Assembly (NCBI GenBank): GCA_022559985.1
Contig: JAFJTR010000047.1
Coordinates: 1 to 64,000, forward strand
Source: Parastagonospora avenae f. sp. tritici 18332-5
Taxonomy: Eukaryota > Ascomycota > Dothideomycetes > Pleosporales > Phaeosphaeriaceae
Reading direction: 5' to 3'
Length of the DNA: 64,000 bases
The notes beneath the pieces were generated by a model. That model saw nothing but the letters and a program-made list of their open reading frames with translations. It searched no databases and was not told the origin of the DNA. Both the position numbers and the translations under genes were made by a program. Positions within the stretch are counted from its first letter, which is position 1. Every line of letters starts with the position of its first letter. Below, in pieces: positions 1-10,900 of this stretch.

Positions 1-736
1 TATCGTAGGCCTGCCTCTCTGCTGCCGATGCGGTTTTGGCAGGAGGGAGGAGACCTAGATTGAGCTTGCGCTTTTCTTGCGCCCGGCCGATCTTTTTCTG
101 GAGGCGCACATGACTACGGCGATTGTTGTTGGTGACGGTAACAACATGGCGAGGTGTGCCTGGCACGGGGGTGTCGTCTGAAGGGGCAGAGAGGGTAGAA
201 CCAGGTGTGCAGACACGTTTCTGGGCGGGTTCAAGGGAAGCTGGAGGTTCTTTACGCTTCTGAGGCCGCACAGGGTCTAGGTCTGACTCGGAGTCAGAGG
301 CGCCTATGTTGGAGTCCAAGTCTTCTTCCATTTGTACAGCGGTAGGCCGCTGGGTAGAGGGAGGAGGAGAGGGTGTTTTGGAATCGTCAGACAGCAACTG
401 GGCTGCGTCGACCAACTGCTGCCAGTGGCTGTCTGAGAGGGCTGCTGGCAGCATTTCGCGAAGCAGCCAGATGGCTGCTAATAGCGAGTGGGCTACCAGC
501 ACGGGATGGGTATCGCCGTCGCTTGGTATCACCCAACCAGCCGCTGGCTTTGCTGCAGCAGCTGGCTGGATCTTGCCGTCGCCATGCACATGACGGAGGA
601 AGAGCATCGCATAAGGCTGATCTGGCGCATCGTACGCGTATTTGAGCCACAAAGACTCATCGCTTAAGGTAGGAAAGCTTCGTGCGCGGCCGGTGCGATG
701 CGAAGCAGCATCGTTCAAGACTGAGGACAGAGACAT
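1..736 (-). CDS. Partial hypothetical protein, C-terminus outside window
   Basis: One reading frame is open from an ATG at 736 to the left edge of the window, giving at least 245 residues (MSLSSVLNDA...). I do not recognise the family. The first half is mostly ordinary globular sequence containing WLKYAYDAPDQPYAMLFLRH. The second half is low-complexity: an acidic stretch (EEDLDSNIGASDSESDLD), then a basic, nuclear-localisation-like stretch (RPQKRKEP, QKRVC) and a basic segment with NNNRRSHVRLQKK. This composition would suit a nuclear protein, but that is inference. It is divergent from an OrsD-like frame 319 bp away, so the pair could belong to one accessory element. Base composition is GC-rich with no RIP decay, unlike the transposons that start at 2535. 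The start is the first in-frame ATG after an upstream stop. Confidence 0.5.
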   Translation of the reverse strand, partial: MSLSSVLNDAASHRTGRARSFPTLSDESLWLKYAYDAPDQPYAMLFLRHVHGDGKIQPAAAAKPAAGWVIPSDGDTHPVLVAHSLLAAIWLLREMLPAALSDSHWQQLVDAAQLLSDDSKTPSPPPSTQRPTAVQMEEDLDSNIGASDSESDLDPVRPQKRKEPPASLEPAQKRVCTPGSTLSAPSDDTPVPGTPRHVVTVTNNNRRSHVRLQKKIGRAQEKRKLNLGLLPPAKTASAAERQAYD

Positions 737-1055
737 AGCGGTGCGGTTAAGGACTTCCTAATCAGGTTAGCGTTGGTACTTTTAGGATCCAAGAGGACGA
801 AAGTGACAAGTGTGGACAGACGCAGAGGCAGATTAGACAACAACGTAGGAAGAGCAGAAGAGCTAAGGGCATGCAAAGTAATTATACTAGTTATGCAGCA
901 GCCAGGAGCGAGGAGCCGCTCGGGCGAGGAGACAACGAGTAGACGCGGCGACGCGACGACAGGGCGAGTTGTTGAACGTTTAGGTAACACAACGCTAGTT
1001 TGCAGGCTACATTACAGTATGCGAGTAGAAGCAGGAGCAGAACATGGATAAGTAG
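737..1055. promoter_or_regulatory. Divergent intergenic region between two accessory ORFs
   Basis: This 319-bp spacer separates the start codons of two divergent frames and so probably holds both promoters. I see no clear TATA box or repeat. Confidence 0.3.
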
Positions 1056-1919
1056 ATGGAAGGCCGCCCAGCGGGTGGTTCACCATCCCATCGCCCCACG
1101 CCCAGCATGAATTCCGCCCACATCAACGCCCGCGATGCATGCACGTATTTCGAGCATTTAGTCGAGTACCAGATAGCCGTGTGTCGGGAGTGCCGACATG
1201 GAGTAGTACCCAGCCACATGGAGAGCCATTTACGCCGGATGCACAAGGTGGAACACAAGGTAGCTGAGCGCGTAGCAGAAGCCGCCCGTGAGTGGGCTGG
1301 TTTGTCAGAGTATGCTAGTGAGGTGCAGGTGCCCAGCCAGGTGGTGCAGCCCATCGCCCAGTTGCCCGTGTTCGCAGATGGGAAGTTGTGCCAGCTGGAT
1401 CTAGAGCGCTGCAGCAAGGTGTTTTGAAGCACCGAAACGATGAAGAAGCATTGGCGAGAAGTCCACGAGTGGTCCATAGCAAGTAAACGAGGCCGTCCCA
1501 GTCGAGGGAGCAAGCAGCGAATTCAGGACCGCAGCCAGGAGGGTTACCGTGTCGTGCCATGCCAGCGGCTGTTTGTCCAGGGCACAGGTTCGCAGTATTT
1601 CGAGGTGTCGGTAGAGGAGGATACAGTACCCGCCAATGGCGAAAGCGCATGGCAGCGACTACGCCGCAAGATGAAAGAGGCTTGGGTGCGGGTGCAGGAT
1701 ACAGCACGCAACACGATCCAGGACGGCGAGCGAGACGAAGTCAACCCGTGGCTGGAGCGAACGCAGTGGCTGCCGTACTTGAAGGGGTTGCAGAGACCCA
1801 ACTTGCTCGCGTGTATTGAGCAGCCCGTGGCTGACCCCGATCCCAGGAAGGAGGGCGAGGGCGAGCCTAGCCGAGAGGACACGACGAGAAGGGCCCGAAT
1901 CGTGCCGAAACAGGCTTAA
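1056..1919 (+). pseudogene. OrsD-like (DUF3505) zinc-finger protein with in-frame TGA
   Basis: The frame starts MEGRPAGGSP and carries the signature seen in DUF3505/OrsD proteins: FEHLVEYQIAVCRECRHGVV, then SHMESHLRRMHKVEH, an AREWAGL segment, and after about 50 residues a second finger with KKHWREVHEW. The family is common in fungal genomes, often in repeated or mobile surroundings, and its molecular role is not firmly known. A TGA at 1425-1427 interrupts the frame just before the second finger. The same frame resumes at once (STETMKKHW...) and runs to a stop at 1917-1919. CGA-to-TGA is the expected RIP-type change at a position where relatives usually have a basic residue. Family members are usually longer, so this copy is probably also truncated. 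Readthrough or sequencing error are alternatives. Confidence 0.6.
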
Positions 1920-2123
1920 CGTTAGGGGTTGCGCTTCTTAGCACTTCCTAGAACAGCAAATATAACCCCGCTCTCGTGAACTATAACAGGTCCTTTACAT
2001 CGCGACACAGCACTTTTTCAGTTATGTTTATATAAAACTATCTTTTCATACGCATCTTTTCTATTGATTAGGTAAAGAAGGGACTGTAGGAAGAGATATC
2101 TGTAGTCTACGCTCTGTCCGACA

Positions 2124-2540
2124 ATGGAGTTCGTGTGGGACAGCCGAGCGCCCACACCGCAGCAGCAACAGCACGACGAGGACAGCCGAGCGCCCACACC
2201 GCAGCAGCAACAGCACGACGAGGACAGCAGACCCGACCACCGCCGCAGACTGGAGAAGCTATCGCTAGAGAACTGCGACAATACTCTATGCTTCTTAGAA
2301 GACTTTGGGGTGCTAGTATGCAAGCAGCATTGCACAGCAGTCGTCAATCTCAACACGCATCTGCAAGAACAGCATGCGACGCCCGCAAAACTACGTAAGC
2401 AGATTATCGAACACTTTAGTAGATATGATATGGCTAAGCCGAAGGATGTTAAGCTTCTAGAGCAACCTGCTGACCCGATCGAAGAGCTTGGGCTTCTGCT
2501 ACATGGGCTTAAGTGTAAGACATGCGACTTTATTACTTAA
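2124..2540 (+). pseudogene. OrsD-like (DUF3505) fragment truncated at a retrotransposon LTR
   Basis: The frame starts with a Gln-rich duplicated segment (RAPTPQQQQHDEDS twice). It then shows the start of another OrsD-type domain: LEDFGVLVCKQHCTAVVNLN, then THLQEQHAT and a second Cys pair (LKCKTCDFIT). It stops six codon positions or fewer inside the truncated LTR of gypsy element A, which begins at 2535, so the rest of the domain is lost. The sequence differs from the OrsD-like frame at 1056-1919, so it is a second family member and not a simple duplicate. It is likely non-functional. Confidence 0.5.
2139..2222 (+). repeat. 42-bp tandem duplication inside a coding frame
   Basis: Two identical 42-bp units (2139-2180 and 2181-2222) follow each other exactly. 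Each encodes DSRAPTPQQQQHDE, so the frame is kept. Confidence 0.9.
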
Positions 2541-2831
2541 AATATAAAGTTAAAGACAATAAGCTATAAGGGTCCATTGTCCTAGTCTATATACTAAGAG
2601 ATCCTGCAGTTGCTTACTTTGCTAGCTGTGAGCTGCGTAAGCTCTGCTAACTGTGCTAACAACTACTTGCGTGAGCTGTCACGTGTGACCAGGGTAGCTC
2701 ACGATGCTAAGGGTTAGCAGTTACGTGACTGTTGTATTAAAACCAGTCACGTATTGCCTGTGGGTCGTGCTGTGCCGCAGAGGATGCTAACTATTAGCAT
2801 TTTATTAGTGCCTAAAAGCTGGCTTATAATA
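2535..2831 (-). repeat. Left (3') LTR of gypsy A, truncated
   Basis: It matches 23993-24289 of the right LTR over its full length with many transition differences. The first 153 or so bases of the LTR (the TGTTAAAACC end) are missing at the junction with the OrsD-like fragment. The other end reads cttataata where the right copy has ctcgtaaca, which fits RIP. Confidence 0.85.
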
Positions 2832-3054
2832 CTATCCTTCCCTTCTATAGATTTATCCTTAAATCTTATAGTCGTCCTTTATAAGCGTTGCTCTGCTCTT
2901 TAGGCAATTGCTTAATAGAATAATATCTTCTCTTATAACTCTTTTGTCTAGTTGTTAGAACTATCTTTATCTTGCTATTAAAATTTAAAGGAACAGTATT
3001 ATTATTCTGTTCTTCTATAATCGTTGTTTTAAAAAAGGTTGTAAGTGCATCGCG

Positions 3055-3450
3055 ATGCCTAAGTCACGATTAAAGTGTTCTAAGTGTACCTGCGCAGGGC
3101 GCGCATGCGTCAATTTGTCCTAGACGTTATTAGACAAGACTTATAAGGAGTATTAAAAGAAAGTAGATAATAATAAGTTGTTACTTACTAAAGTCCTTGC
3201 TCGTTTAATAAAGAATAAGAAAATATTACATTAGGCAGAGGAGCGCGCAAAGCACAAAGCGTTGTGTTTGGCGTCAGAGATGCGGGATTCGGGTGCTGAG
3301 GTTGATGCGGTGGCGGAGGACTTTGACTGTCCTGCGGCGGATGCCCTTATAGGGTTCTCGCCTACTCTTTGGACGACTATAGGAATGTTAGAACAGGTTA
3401 CTGAACCTTTTAGCGGCAGTACTAAGCTAGGAGTTGTCAGCAATTTGTGA
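3055..3450 (+). pseudogene. Antisense accessory ORF of gypsy A, decayed
   Basis: On the strand opposite to gag-pol, between the 3' LTR and the chromodomain, a frame begins MPKSRLKCSKCTCAGRACVN and ends VVSNL at 3450. It has several in-frame stops in the middle and a readable last part (from 3262: MCLASEMRDSGAEVDAVAED...). The N-terminal Cys pattern C-x2-C-x-C-x4-C suggests metal binding. Gypsy B has a frame in the same position that also starts MPK, but the proteins differ. I do not recognise the family. Confidence 0.45.
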
Positions 3451-3517
3451 GGTTTGTCTCTAGTTCCTATGTGTCTTCTGTTTTGTCGTATTCTAACTAT
3501 TTAACTAGGAATTCTCT

Positions 3518-5473
3518 TTAGTAGTTATTGTCTCTATATATAAGGATTTTCTCTACTTTAAAGACGTTGTCTTCTTCTGTCTTATAGCAAAAGGGTTGCT
3601 GTAACAGTGTAGCTAGGTTAGCTAGTTCTAGTTTATTTACATAGAATCTAGGATAAATCTTAGCGTCTAGTAGTAACTTAAGTATATATATTACTAGTCT
3701 ATTCTGTTTCAAAATTAAAAACAGTCTAACTTTAACGTAGTTAAGTCCTTTGCTTAGTTATTTTGTGCGTAGATTCTTAGTGTAAGATACACTTTATCCT
3801 CCTTTTTAAGCTAAGGTGCTGTTTTTCTTTTCTTATTAATATATAAGATGCTTTAATTCTAAGCATAGGTGAGTTTTTTACTTATTTCTTCGTGGATTTT
3901 CTTTATTTCTTCTGCTAATTTTATCGCAGCTTTAGCCTTTAGGCTAAGTAACGTTCGTTAAAAGAGATTTAGGTGTTTCCTGTGGTTTGCAAAGTACAGC
4001 GTTTTACCTATAGATTTAGAAAGTTTATTATTATATAATATCTATGCTATTAGTAATAATAAGACCTAGTTCGTCTAACTAGTGTTACTAAAGATCTTTA
4101 GGTACGTCTTTATAGTACAGTTTGTCTGTTCTGTCTGTCTATTAGTTTCTAGATAGTAAGCTGTAGATAGCTTTTATTAAATACTAATTTCTGCTATAAG
4201 CGTAACCTAATAGTTTAATGTGAAGAGCTTGTCTCTATCGCTAATGATTGACTTAGGTATGCTGTGATCTTGAATAAGTCAGTCCTCGAGCTGTACAGCT
4301 GTATAGTCTCGTCGAAAGGGTATCATAAGAGCATACTTTGTGAAGCGATCTACTATGATGAGTGTCGAGTCATAGGATAGTCCTGTAGCAGGGTCCTCTG
4401 ATAGGGGTAGTCCTGTTACGAAATCTATAGAGATGTCAGTCTAAGGCTTGTCTAGGAGCTCTATTAGCTGTATTTCTCTATAGGGTGCGTAGGTACTGTG
4501 TTTATTTCGTTAATAGTCTGCACATTTCTTAATATATAAAGCAACTTTGTCCTTTATATTCTTAAACTAATAGTTTTGTTAGATTAGTTCTATTATTCCT
4601 AACACGCTAGAGTAACTATATACTAGGTTATTGTAGTGTTGCTAAATGATTTATTCCTATAGTTCTTCTAGAACGTTGTTTCTAATCTGCATCCTAAGAT
4701 TATTAATATATTATGCAGGTCCTAGCAATCTGTCCTTATATTATTGTAGGACTGTTAAGTTAATTATTTCCTTAGTTCCTGCGATATCTAATTGTTAGCT
4801 AAGAGCGTCAGCTCTGCTGTTGTCTTTCCCTAGTGTGTAGATAATTTTAAACTTATATTATCCTAGGGTTTCTGCCTATCTAACCTAGCATTAGTTTAGT
4901 GTTTTAGTTATTGTAAACGTAACTAAGTTCTTATAGTCTAAGAACATAGTAAGGTCTAAGCAGCTTTCTGCGTAAACTCTCTAATATTTAAGCGCAACTA
5001 CTATTATAAGCAGTTCTTTGTCGTGAACGTTATAGTTTTCTTCTGCGCTAGTGACTTTCCTTAAGTAGTAGGCGACTAGGTGCTATTTGCCATCTCGCTC
5101 TTGTTTTGCGCACATTCCTATTGCAAGGTCTAAGGCGTCTGTTTTAAATCGTAGTAGTTCTCTACTTTAAAACGCTACGAGGACTAGTAGTTTAATATAT
5201 GCTGTTTTAAGTTTGTTAAACGCTTTAAGCGCTAGTCCTATAATTAGTTCGTAGAGGTTTATTCCATTCTTCGTAAGTTCTTTAAGTAGGATTGCGATCC
5301 TTAAAAAGTCCTAGATTAACTATTAATTAAAATTAATAAATCCTAAGAAGGACTATACTTCCTTAACTATGCTTAGCGCTAGCTAGTCTTTCACAACTTA
5401 GATCTTTTCTAGACTTATTTTAACTCTATTCTTGCTAACTATGCATCCTAGGAATTTAACTTCCTCTTAATGC
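3518..5473 (-). pseudogene. Gypsy A pol remnant: integrase and chromodomain end
   Basis: On the minus strand the last readable piece (3712-3518) contains KLLLDAKIYPRFYVNKLELA and EEDNVFKVEKILIYRDN, which fit the conserved end of gypsy integrase followed by a chromodomain of the chromovirus type. The rest, up to the pogo insertion, aligns with gypsy B (17.6-19.6 kb) but is full of stop codons. Confidence 0.7.
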
Positions 5474-5475
5474 TA

Positions 5476-7318
5476 ACGTGATCCACCATCGCTTCGGCCA
5501 CACCATCGCTTCGGCCACCCTGCCAAGCACACCTCACATTCTACATCCTATCTCAATGCCGCCACCACCTTATCTTGAGCTGCTTTCTCGTGAGGATAGG
5601 ATACTCTTTGCACTTCAAGCTATCAAATGCGACGCGTCGTTAAGTATAAGACGCGCTGCTGCTATCTACAACGTTCCTCGAAGTACCCTTGGTGACCGAC
5701 GCGCTGGCATGACTGCACAACGTGATCTCCACCCCAGCCGCTTAAATCTTTCAAAGCATAAAGAGGAGGTGCTTATAAAAACAATAAGGAAGCTTAACGA
5801 GCGAGGATTTGCTCCTACGCTTCCGTACGTTCAAGATATGGCTAACCAACTGCTTGCCGTACGCGATAGAGGGAGGGTCGGCACTAACTGGGTTTCCCGG
5901 CTTGTAAGCCGGCGCGCCGACGTCAAGTCGCAGGTTACCCGCCTGCGCGATCGCCAGAGGGTCCTCTGCAGCAATCCTAAGGTCATAAGCCCCTAGTTTA
6001 ACCTTGTGCGCAACGTCAAAGCTAAGTATAGTATCCTAGACGAAGACACCTACAACTTTAACGAGACAGGCTTCTAAATCGGCGTCGGAGGGTCTGTTAA
6101 AGTCGTTACTGCGTCAGAGAGGCGCATAAAGCCACTTAGAGTCTAACCTGGCGATCGCGAGTAAGTAACCTTAATTGCCGGCATTAACGCTATAGGATAG
6201 TCTATACCACCCTTTTTCATACTTAAAGGAAAGCACTACAACTAAGCTTAGTACTACTAAAAAGATAAGGACTAGAGGATCGCTGTTAGTAAGAACAGCT
6301 GGACAACAAATAAGATTAGTTTGGCTTAGTTGGAGCACTTTCTAAAGCATACCGCAGCGCGCACAGTTAGTGGTTACTGACTGCTTATACTTAATAGCCA
6401 CGAGAGCCACTAATCGCTTTTTTTCTAAAACAAGTGTGAAGAAAGTAAGGTTATTACTCTTTGCATGCCTGCTTATGCCTCACATCTCCTTTAGCCGCTT
6501 AACGTAAGCTGTTTTGCTGCATTAAAGCGTGCTTATAAGAAAGAGATTAGAGCCTTAGCGAACTGCCACATCAACTATATCAACAAAAAGGCATTTCTGG
6601 ACGCTTACAGCAAGGTGCACGATAATATATTTTCGTCTAACAATATCAGATCTAGCTTCAGAGCAGCTAGTTTAGTTCTAGATAACCCAGAGGCAGTGCT
6701 ATTAAAGCTTGATGTGAAGCCTCGTACGCCGACTCCGCCTCTACCAGGTCTTTCATGGCAACTAAAAACTCTAAGCAACGCGCATGAGATAAAAGCTCAA
6801 TTAACTTTAATCCAGAGCCGGATTTAAACGCGCGTTAACTCCTCTCCGTCGTTAATTATTAAGATGATGCAGCAGTTCTAAAAGGGAGCTGAAATAATAG
6901 TGCATTCTCAGGTGCTTTTAGCTGCTTAGATTGCCGATTTGGAGGCAGCTAATAACGCTGCTTCTGCACGTAAAAGTCGCAAAAAAAAGCGTATCTAAAA
7001 AGGAGGGACTCTATCGCAGGCAGAGGCAGAGGTAATAATTGCCGAGAGAGAGGTGGCGGAGCAGGTGGTTGAGGAGAGGCGTGAGGAGAGGCGGCAGGCG
7101 GGTGCAACCAGGAGGTCGGTTCAACGCTGTAAAGGATGCGGCAACGCTGGACACAATATGCGCACGTGTGGGAGAGATGCAGCGGAATTAAACGAGTAAA
7201 TCTATATATTTTTCATCCTAATTGCTTGTTGTGGCGTTGAGTTATTATACTTGAGAGGTAGGCGGCTGCATTAGGGTGGCCGAAGCGATGGTGTGGCCGA
7301 AGCGATGGTGGATCACGT
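5476..7318 (+). mobile_element. Pogo/Fot1-type Tc1-mariner DNA transposon with perfect TIRs
   Basis: The 46-bp ends 5476-5521 and 7273-7318 are perfect inverted repeats. Each contains a doubled subunit (atcgcttcggcca twice). The element is flanked by TA at 5474-5475 and TA at 7319-7320. Gypsy B at 19582-19587 has the uninterrupted sequence (aatgc-TA-tttatatttg), which proves a TA target duplication. The 1843-bp length and the single transposase frame are typical of fungal pogo/Fot1 elements. The perfect TIRs contrast with the mutated transposase. Confidence 0.95.
5556..7199 (+). pseudogene. Pogo-type DDE transposase, RIP-inactivated
   Basis: From MPPPPYLELLSREDRILFAL the frame keeps phase for exactly 548 codons to the TAA at 7197-7199, so there are no net frameshifts, only stops. 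The N-terminal part has a psq/HTH region (SLSIRRAAAIYNVPRSTLGDR) and a CENP-B-like HTH (NWVSRLVSRR). The first catalytic motif reads NFNETGF at 6052-6072 where the family has Asp, which is a RIP-type change. The C-terminus has a zinc knuckle (CKGCGNAGHNMRTC). The first stop is at 5994-5996, and many more follow. It is inactive as read. Confidence 0.9.
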
Positions 7319-7320
7319 TA

Positions 7321-7724
7321 TTTGCATTTGTTAGAGTTAACTAGCAAAGCGTGCTGTTATAGTAGCTGTAGAACTGTTTATACGTGTTCTGTGTGCTCTT
7401 TCTCGTTTTAAGAGTAAATTAGTATGTTATTAAGGTATGCAATAACAAATATGTCTAAGTATTCCCTTAATACGTTGTTAATAAGTTCTTAACATGTAGC
7501 TAGTACGTTAGTAAGGCTAAAGAGTATAACTAAGTATTTAAAATGTCTATATCTCGTCTTAAATGCTGTCTTCTATTCTTTGCCTTCCTTCATGCGTATA
7601 AGGTTATACGCTCCTCGTAGATCTAATGCAGTAAAGATCTCTGCATATGCTAATTAATCCTATAGTTCGCTAATGTTTAGTAAAAGGTATTAGTTCTTAA
7701 TCGTTATGTTATTAAGCTTTTAGT
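7321..7724 (-). pseudogene. Gypsy A reverse transcriptase core, decayed
   Basis: On the minus strand this stretch reads through the RT active-site region: IFVIAYLNNILIYS followed by stop and NEKEHTEHV. The two Asp of the usual YxDD motif are Asn here, and Arg/Gln codons have become stops, both as RIP would do. The matching region of gypsy B lies near 19.6-20.0 kb and has the same Asn changes. Confidence 0.8.
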
Positions 7725-7729
7725 AGTTA

Positions 7730-7901
7730 TATTAGATAGAACGAGCTAAAGTAAGGTCGGATCTGTACAATTGAGCAGGGACCACTTAGCTTGGCACACC
7801 AGAACACGAAATCGTTAGAACCGAAACAATAGCAGAGAGGAGACAACGAGCATTAATATCATTAAAATCATATCACTACTATCTTATTATATAATCTGAC
7901 A
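7730..7901 (+). repeat. 5' LTR of copia element
   Basis: It aligns with 13018-13189 without gaps. The differences are transitions of RIP type. It ends ...aatctgaca. Confidence 0.95.
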
Positions 7902-10900
7902 ATTAAGAGTCTTACTGCCTTATCCCATACACTATAGCGCAAACCTCTAACCGCGACAATCGCGATCTGACTGTGCGTCTGACTAACTCCGCCGACTACA
8001 GGGGGTGGAGGACGCAACTCTAAGCACGATGCGTAGTATATAATATATAGGAGAAAGTTAACCTAAACTTAATTACGCTGTTAATCCCAAAACTAACGCT
8101 TATATAAGCCCTAGTTGCCGCTGAGTATACGCCCGCAGCAAATGTTAAGGTCCTGACGAGACTAACTAAATTATTATTAACCGGCTAAAAAGCGTTTAAA
8201 GAAGACCTTAAATACTATAAGATACTACTTAAATAATATAAAAGCAACTAACACGAATACGAGAAGGAGCAATTAAGTCTCTAACATATCGTCGCGTTTA
8301 TTTAGTTAACGGTGTCGCTGCATCTGCTGCGCACGTGTTGCCTACCTAAGAAATCAGTACAACAGTGGATTATTAATCTGCAGAAGACTATTAGCATAAG
8401 CGACTAATTAGAACAAGAATAAGCACGCATAAGATATCGTGCAGCACTTAAGCTAATAAGAACCCCTTAATAGTAGGACATTTGGCTAGCTAATTACGAC
8501 GAAGCAGCTGCTAAGGCAGAAGCGTTCTAAGTTGCCGAAGTGTCACAAATTAACGTAATCACGAAAGACTTTATTAATGCTGTAAATAAGGTTGCTCCTA
8601 TATAGTCTATAACCTTTTAAGATAATAGTTAATTTGTAACTAGCATAGATAGGAAGAAGATAATACAACGCTTCTAAGAGCATATAACAATAGATCATCC
8701 CCTTAGATCAGGGAAGCATAAAGCTTTTGTTGCTGATAATGCGTCGTTTCTTGCTAATAGTGGTGCACTTACTTAGGGCAAAGATAGGGACGCCTATCCT
8801 GCTGAAAGCGCGTCACTCCAGAACAATCAGGGCAGACCCTGTAACTAACGTACAGCAGGTAGGAAAACTACTACGCTTAAGCGGCCTTTAGATTAAGGAC
8901 CTGCTGCTATACAGGGAGCACAATGCCCTGCATGTAGACAACGCTACACAATAAGGGACTGCTATTATATTTATCTAGACATTGCTCCTAAGTAGTAGAA
9001 ACCTAATAAGACTATTAACGAGCTTATTAAATTTAAACGTAAGAAAGATACAACGTTTTAAGAGCTAATTTGCAGACAAAGCAGAATCTAATTAAGAACA
9101 CTAGCTGTAAAACGATTGCACACACTAACGCCTAAGATCCTTAAAGAATAACTAGAGGGCTAGAAGATTACAGTTATTAAGGCAGTCTTTAGCGCTACAG
9201 CAAACAGAGAGAACACAGCTGATTACCTGCTACGAAATTCGTCTATCCTTAATTTAGGAACAACGTGCCATATCACGAACAATCCTAACCGCGTGTATAA
9301 CTTCTGACGACCTATATCTAGAGACTATATTTAGGCTAGCAACTTGAAGATGTAGATTAAGGGTTACAGATTAATTAACCTTACCCTAAAGAACAACAAC
9401 AATATATACACGTTAACACTGCATGATATAGCTATTTGCCTAGACTTGCTATGCAACCTAGTATTATTCTAACTATTAAGGCTTAAGGGGATATAGTAGG
9501 ATATAAAATTAGACCTAACTACTTTTTAAGGAGCTAAGAATAGAGTTATTAGAATTGTGATAGAAATGCATAGACAATAGGTGCTAGAATACGAACCGCT
9601 ACTACCTGCCTCTTTCTATACGCGCAAAATTACAATAAGAATAAAACAGGGACTACAGAGAGTCACGGCCTTGCTATGGCACAAGAGACTAGGTCACCCT
9701 AGCCCAGCATCTGTCACGAGAGGCAACGAGCAGGAACGTCAGAGCTTGCGGGGAAGCTTGATTGGTATACTACGTACAGGTCTTAGGTGTAATACAAGAC
9801 GTTGTGTGCAGAACAGAGCAAGGTACGGAGGCAGAAAGGAATATAAACAGGGGATGGCTCGAGCGCGGACGCTAAGCCTACGCGGAGATAGTCAGGAGGC
9901 GCACCGGCGGTTCTGCGGTTGCCAGCGATCGGAGCCTTTTGCAGAGCAGGACTGTGGAGTGCTGCAGAGTATAGTAGCCACCTGTGTAGTGTGGTACTGT
10001 CGAGTATAGTAGTCTGGGGTGTCAGGGTACGTTACCGTGACAGCATCTATCAAGCACCTCGTGCAGCAAGCTGAGGGGGTGCGCATTAAGGGCATTACAA
10101 CTATAGAGTGTAACTCCTATAGGAAAGCAAAATTAAGATAATAAATAAGCTGTGCCCTACAAATTAACAACGACAGACCTAGAGAAAGGCTTAGCATTAA
10201 CTTCTATTTATATAAGCACTAAGCAGTTACTAAGGAAAAAAGCTAAATGCTTATTACTAACAAGTTCTCTAAGATGCAATAGGACCTCTACTTTAGCAAC
10301 AATTAGACAGCAAAATTAATTATTAAGTTGCTCTCTATGTTTATCCTATTCCTTAAGAACTATTACAGCATATCTATTAAAATAATTAAGGCTAACAACG
10401 AAATCACTACAGTTAAACTAGAAGTAGAAAGGTAGTTAGCTACTTAAGGGATTATTATTAAGCCTTCTGCACCTAATACACAAGCACAAAATAGAGGCGC
10501 AGAACGCTCAGGGGGTGTGAACAAGGAGAAAGCTCGCGCGATGCGACTTGACGCTAACCTATGCTGGGAGCTGTAGCCTAAGGTTACAAGAGCTGCTGTG
10601 TACCTTTACAATTAAACGCTAAACTACGCAAACTAATAGAAGACTCTATACAAAATATTCTTTACGCAAGTAGCTTTTAGTAATAGGATCGTTACATTGC
10701 TATAAAAACCCTATCTTGCTTATCTTAAAGCCTACGGCTGCAAGGCATTTGCAATGACAGATGACACCTACTGCAGCAAATCACGCCTACAGCGCCTTAA
10801 TCTAAAAGCATAGATCAGCTACTATGTTAGATACTGATTATTAAACATCTACTAAATATAGATACCTTCGCTCAGCAAGGTGATAAGTACCTAAGACATT

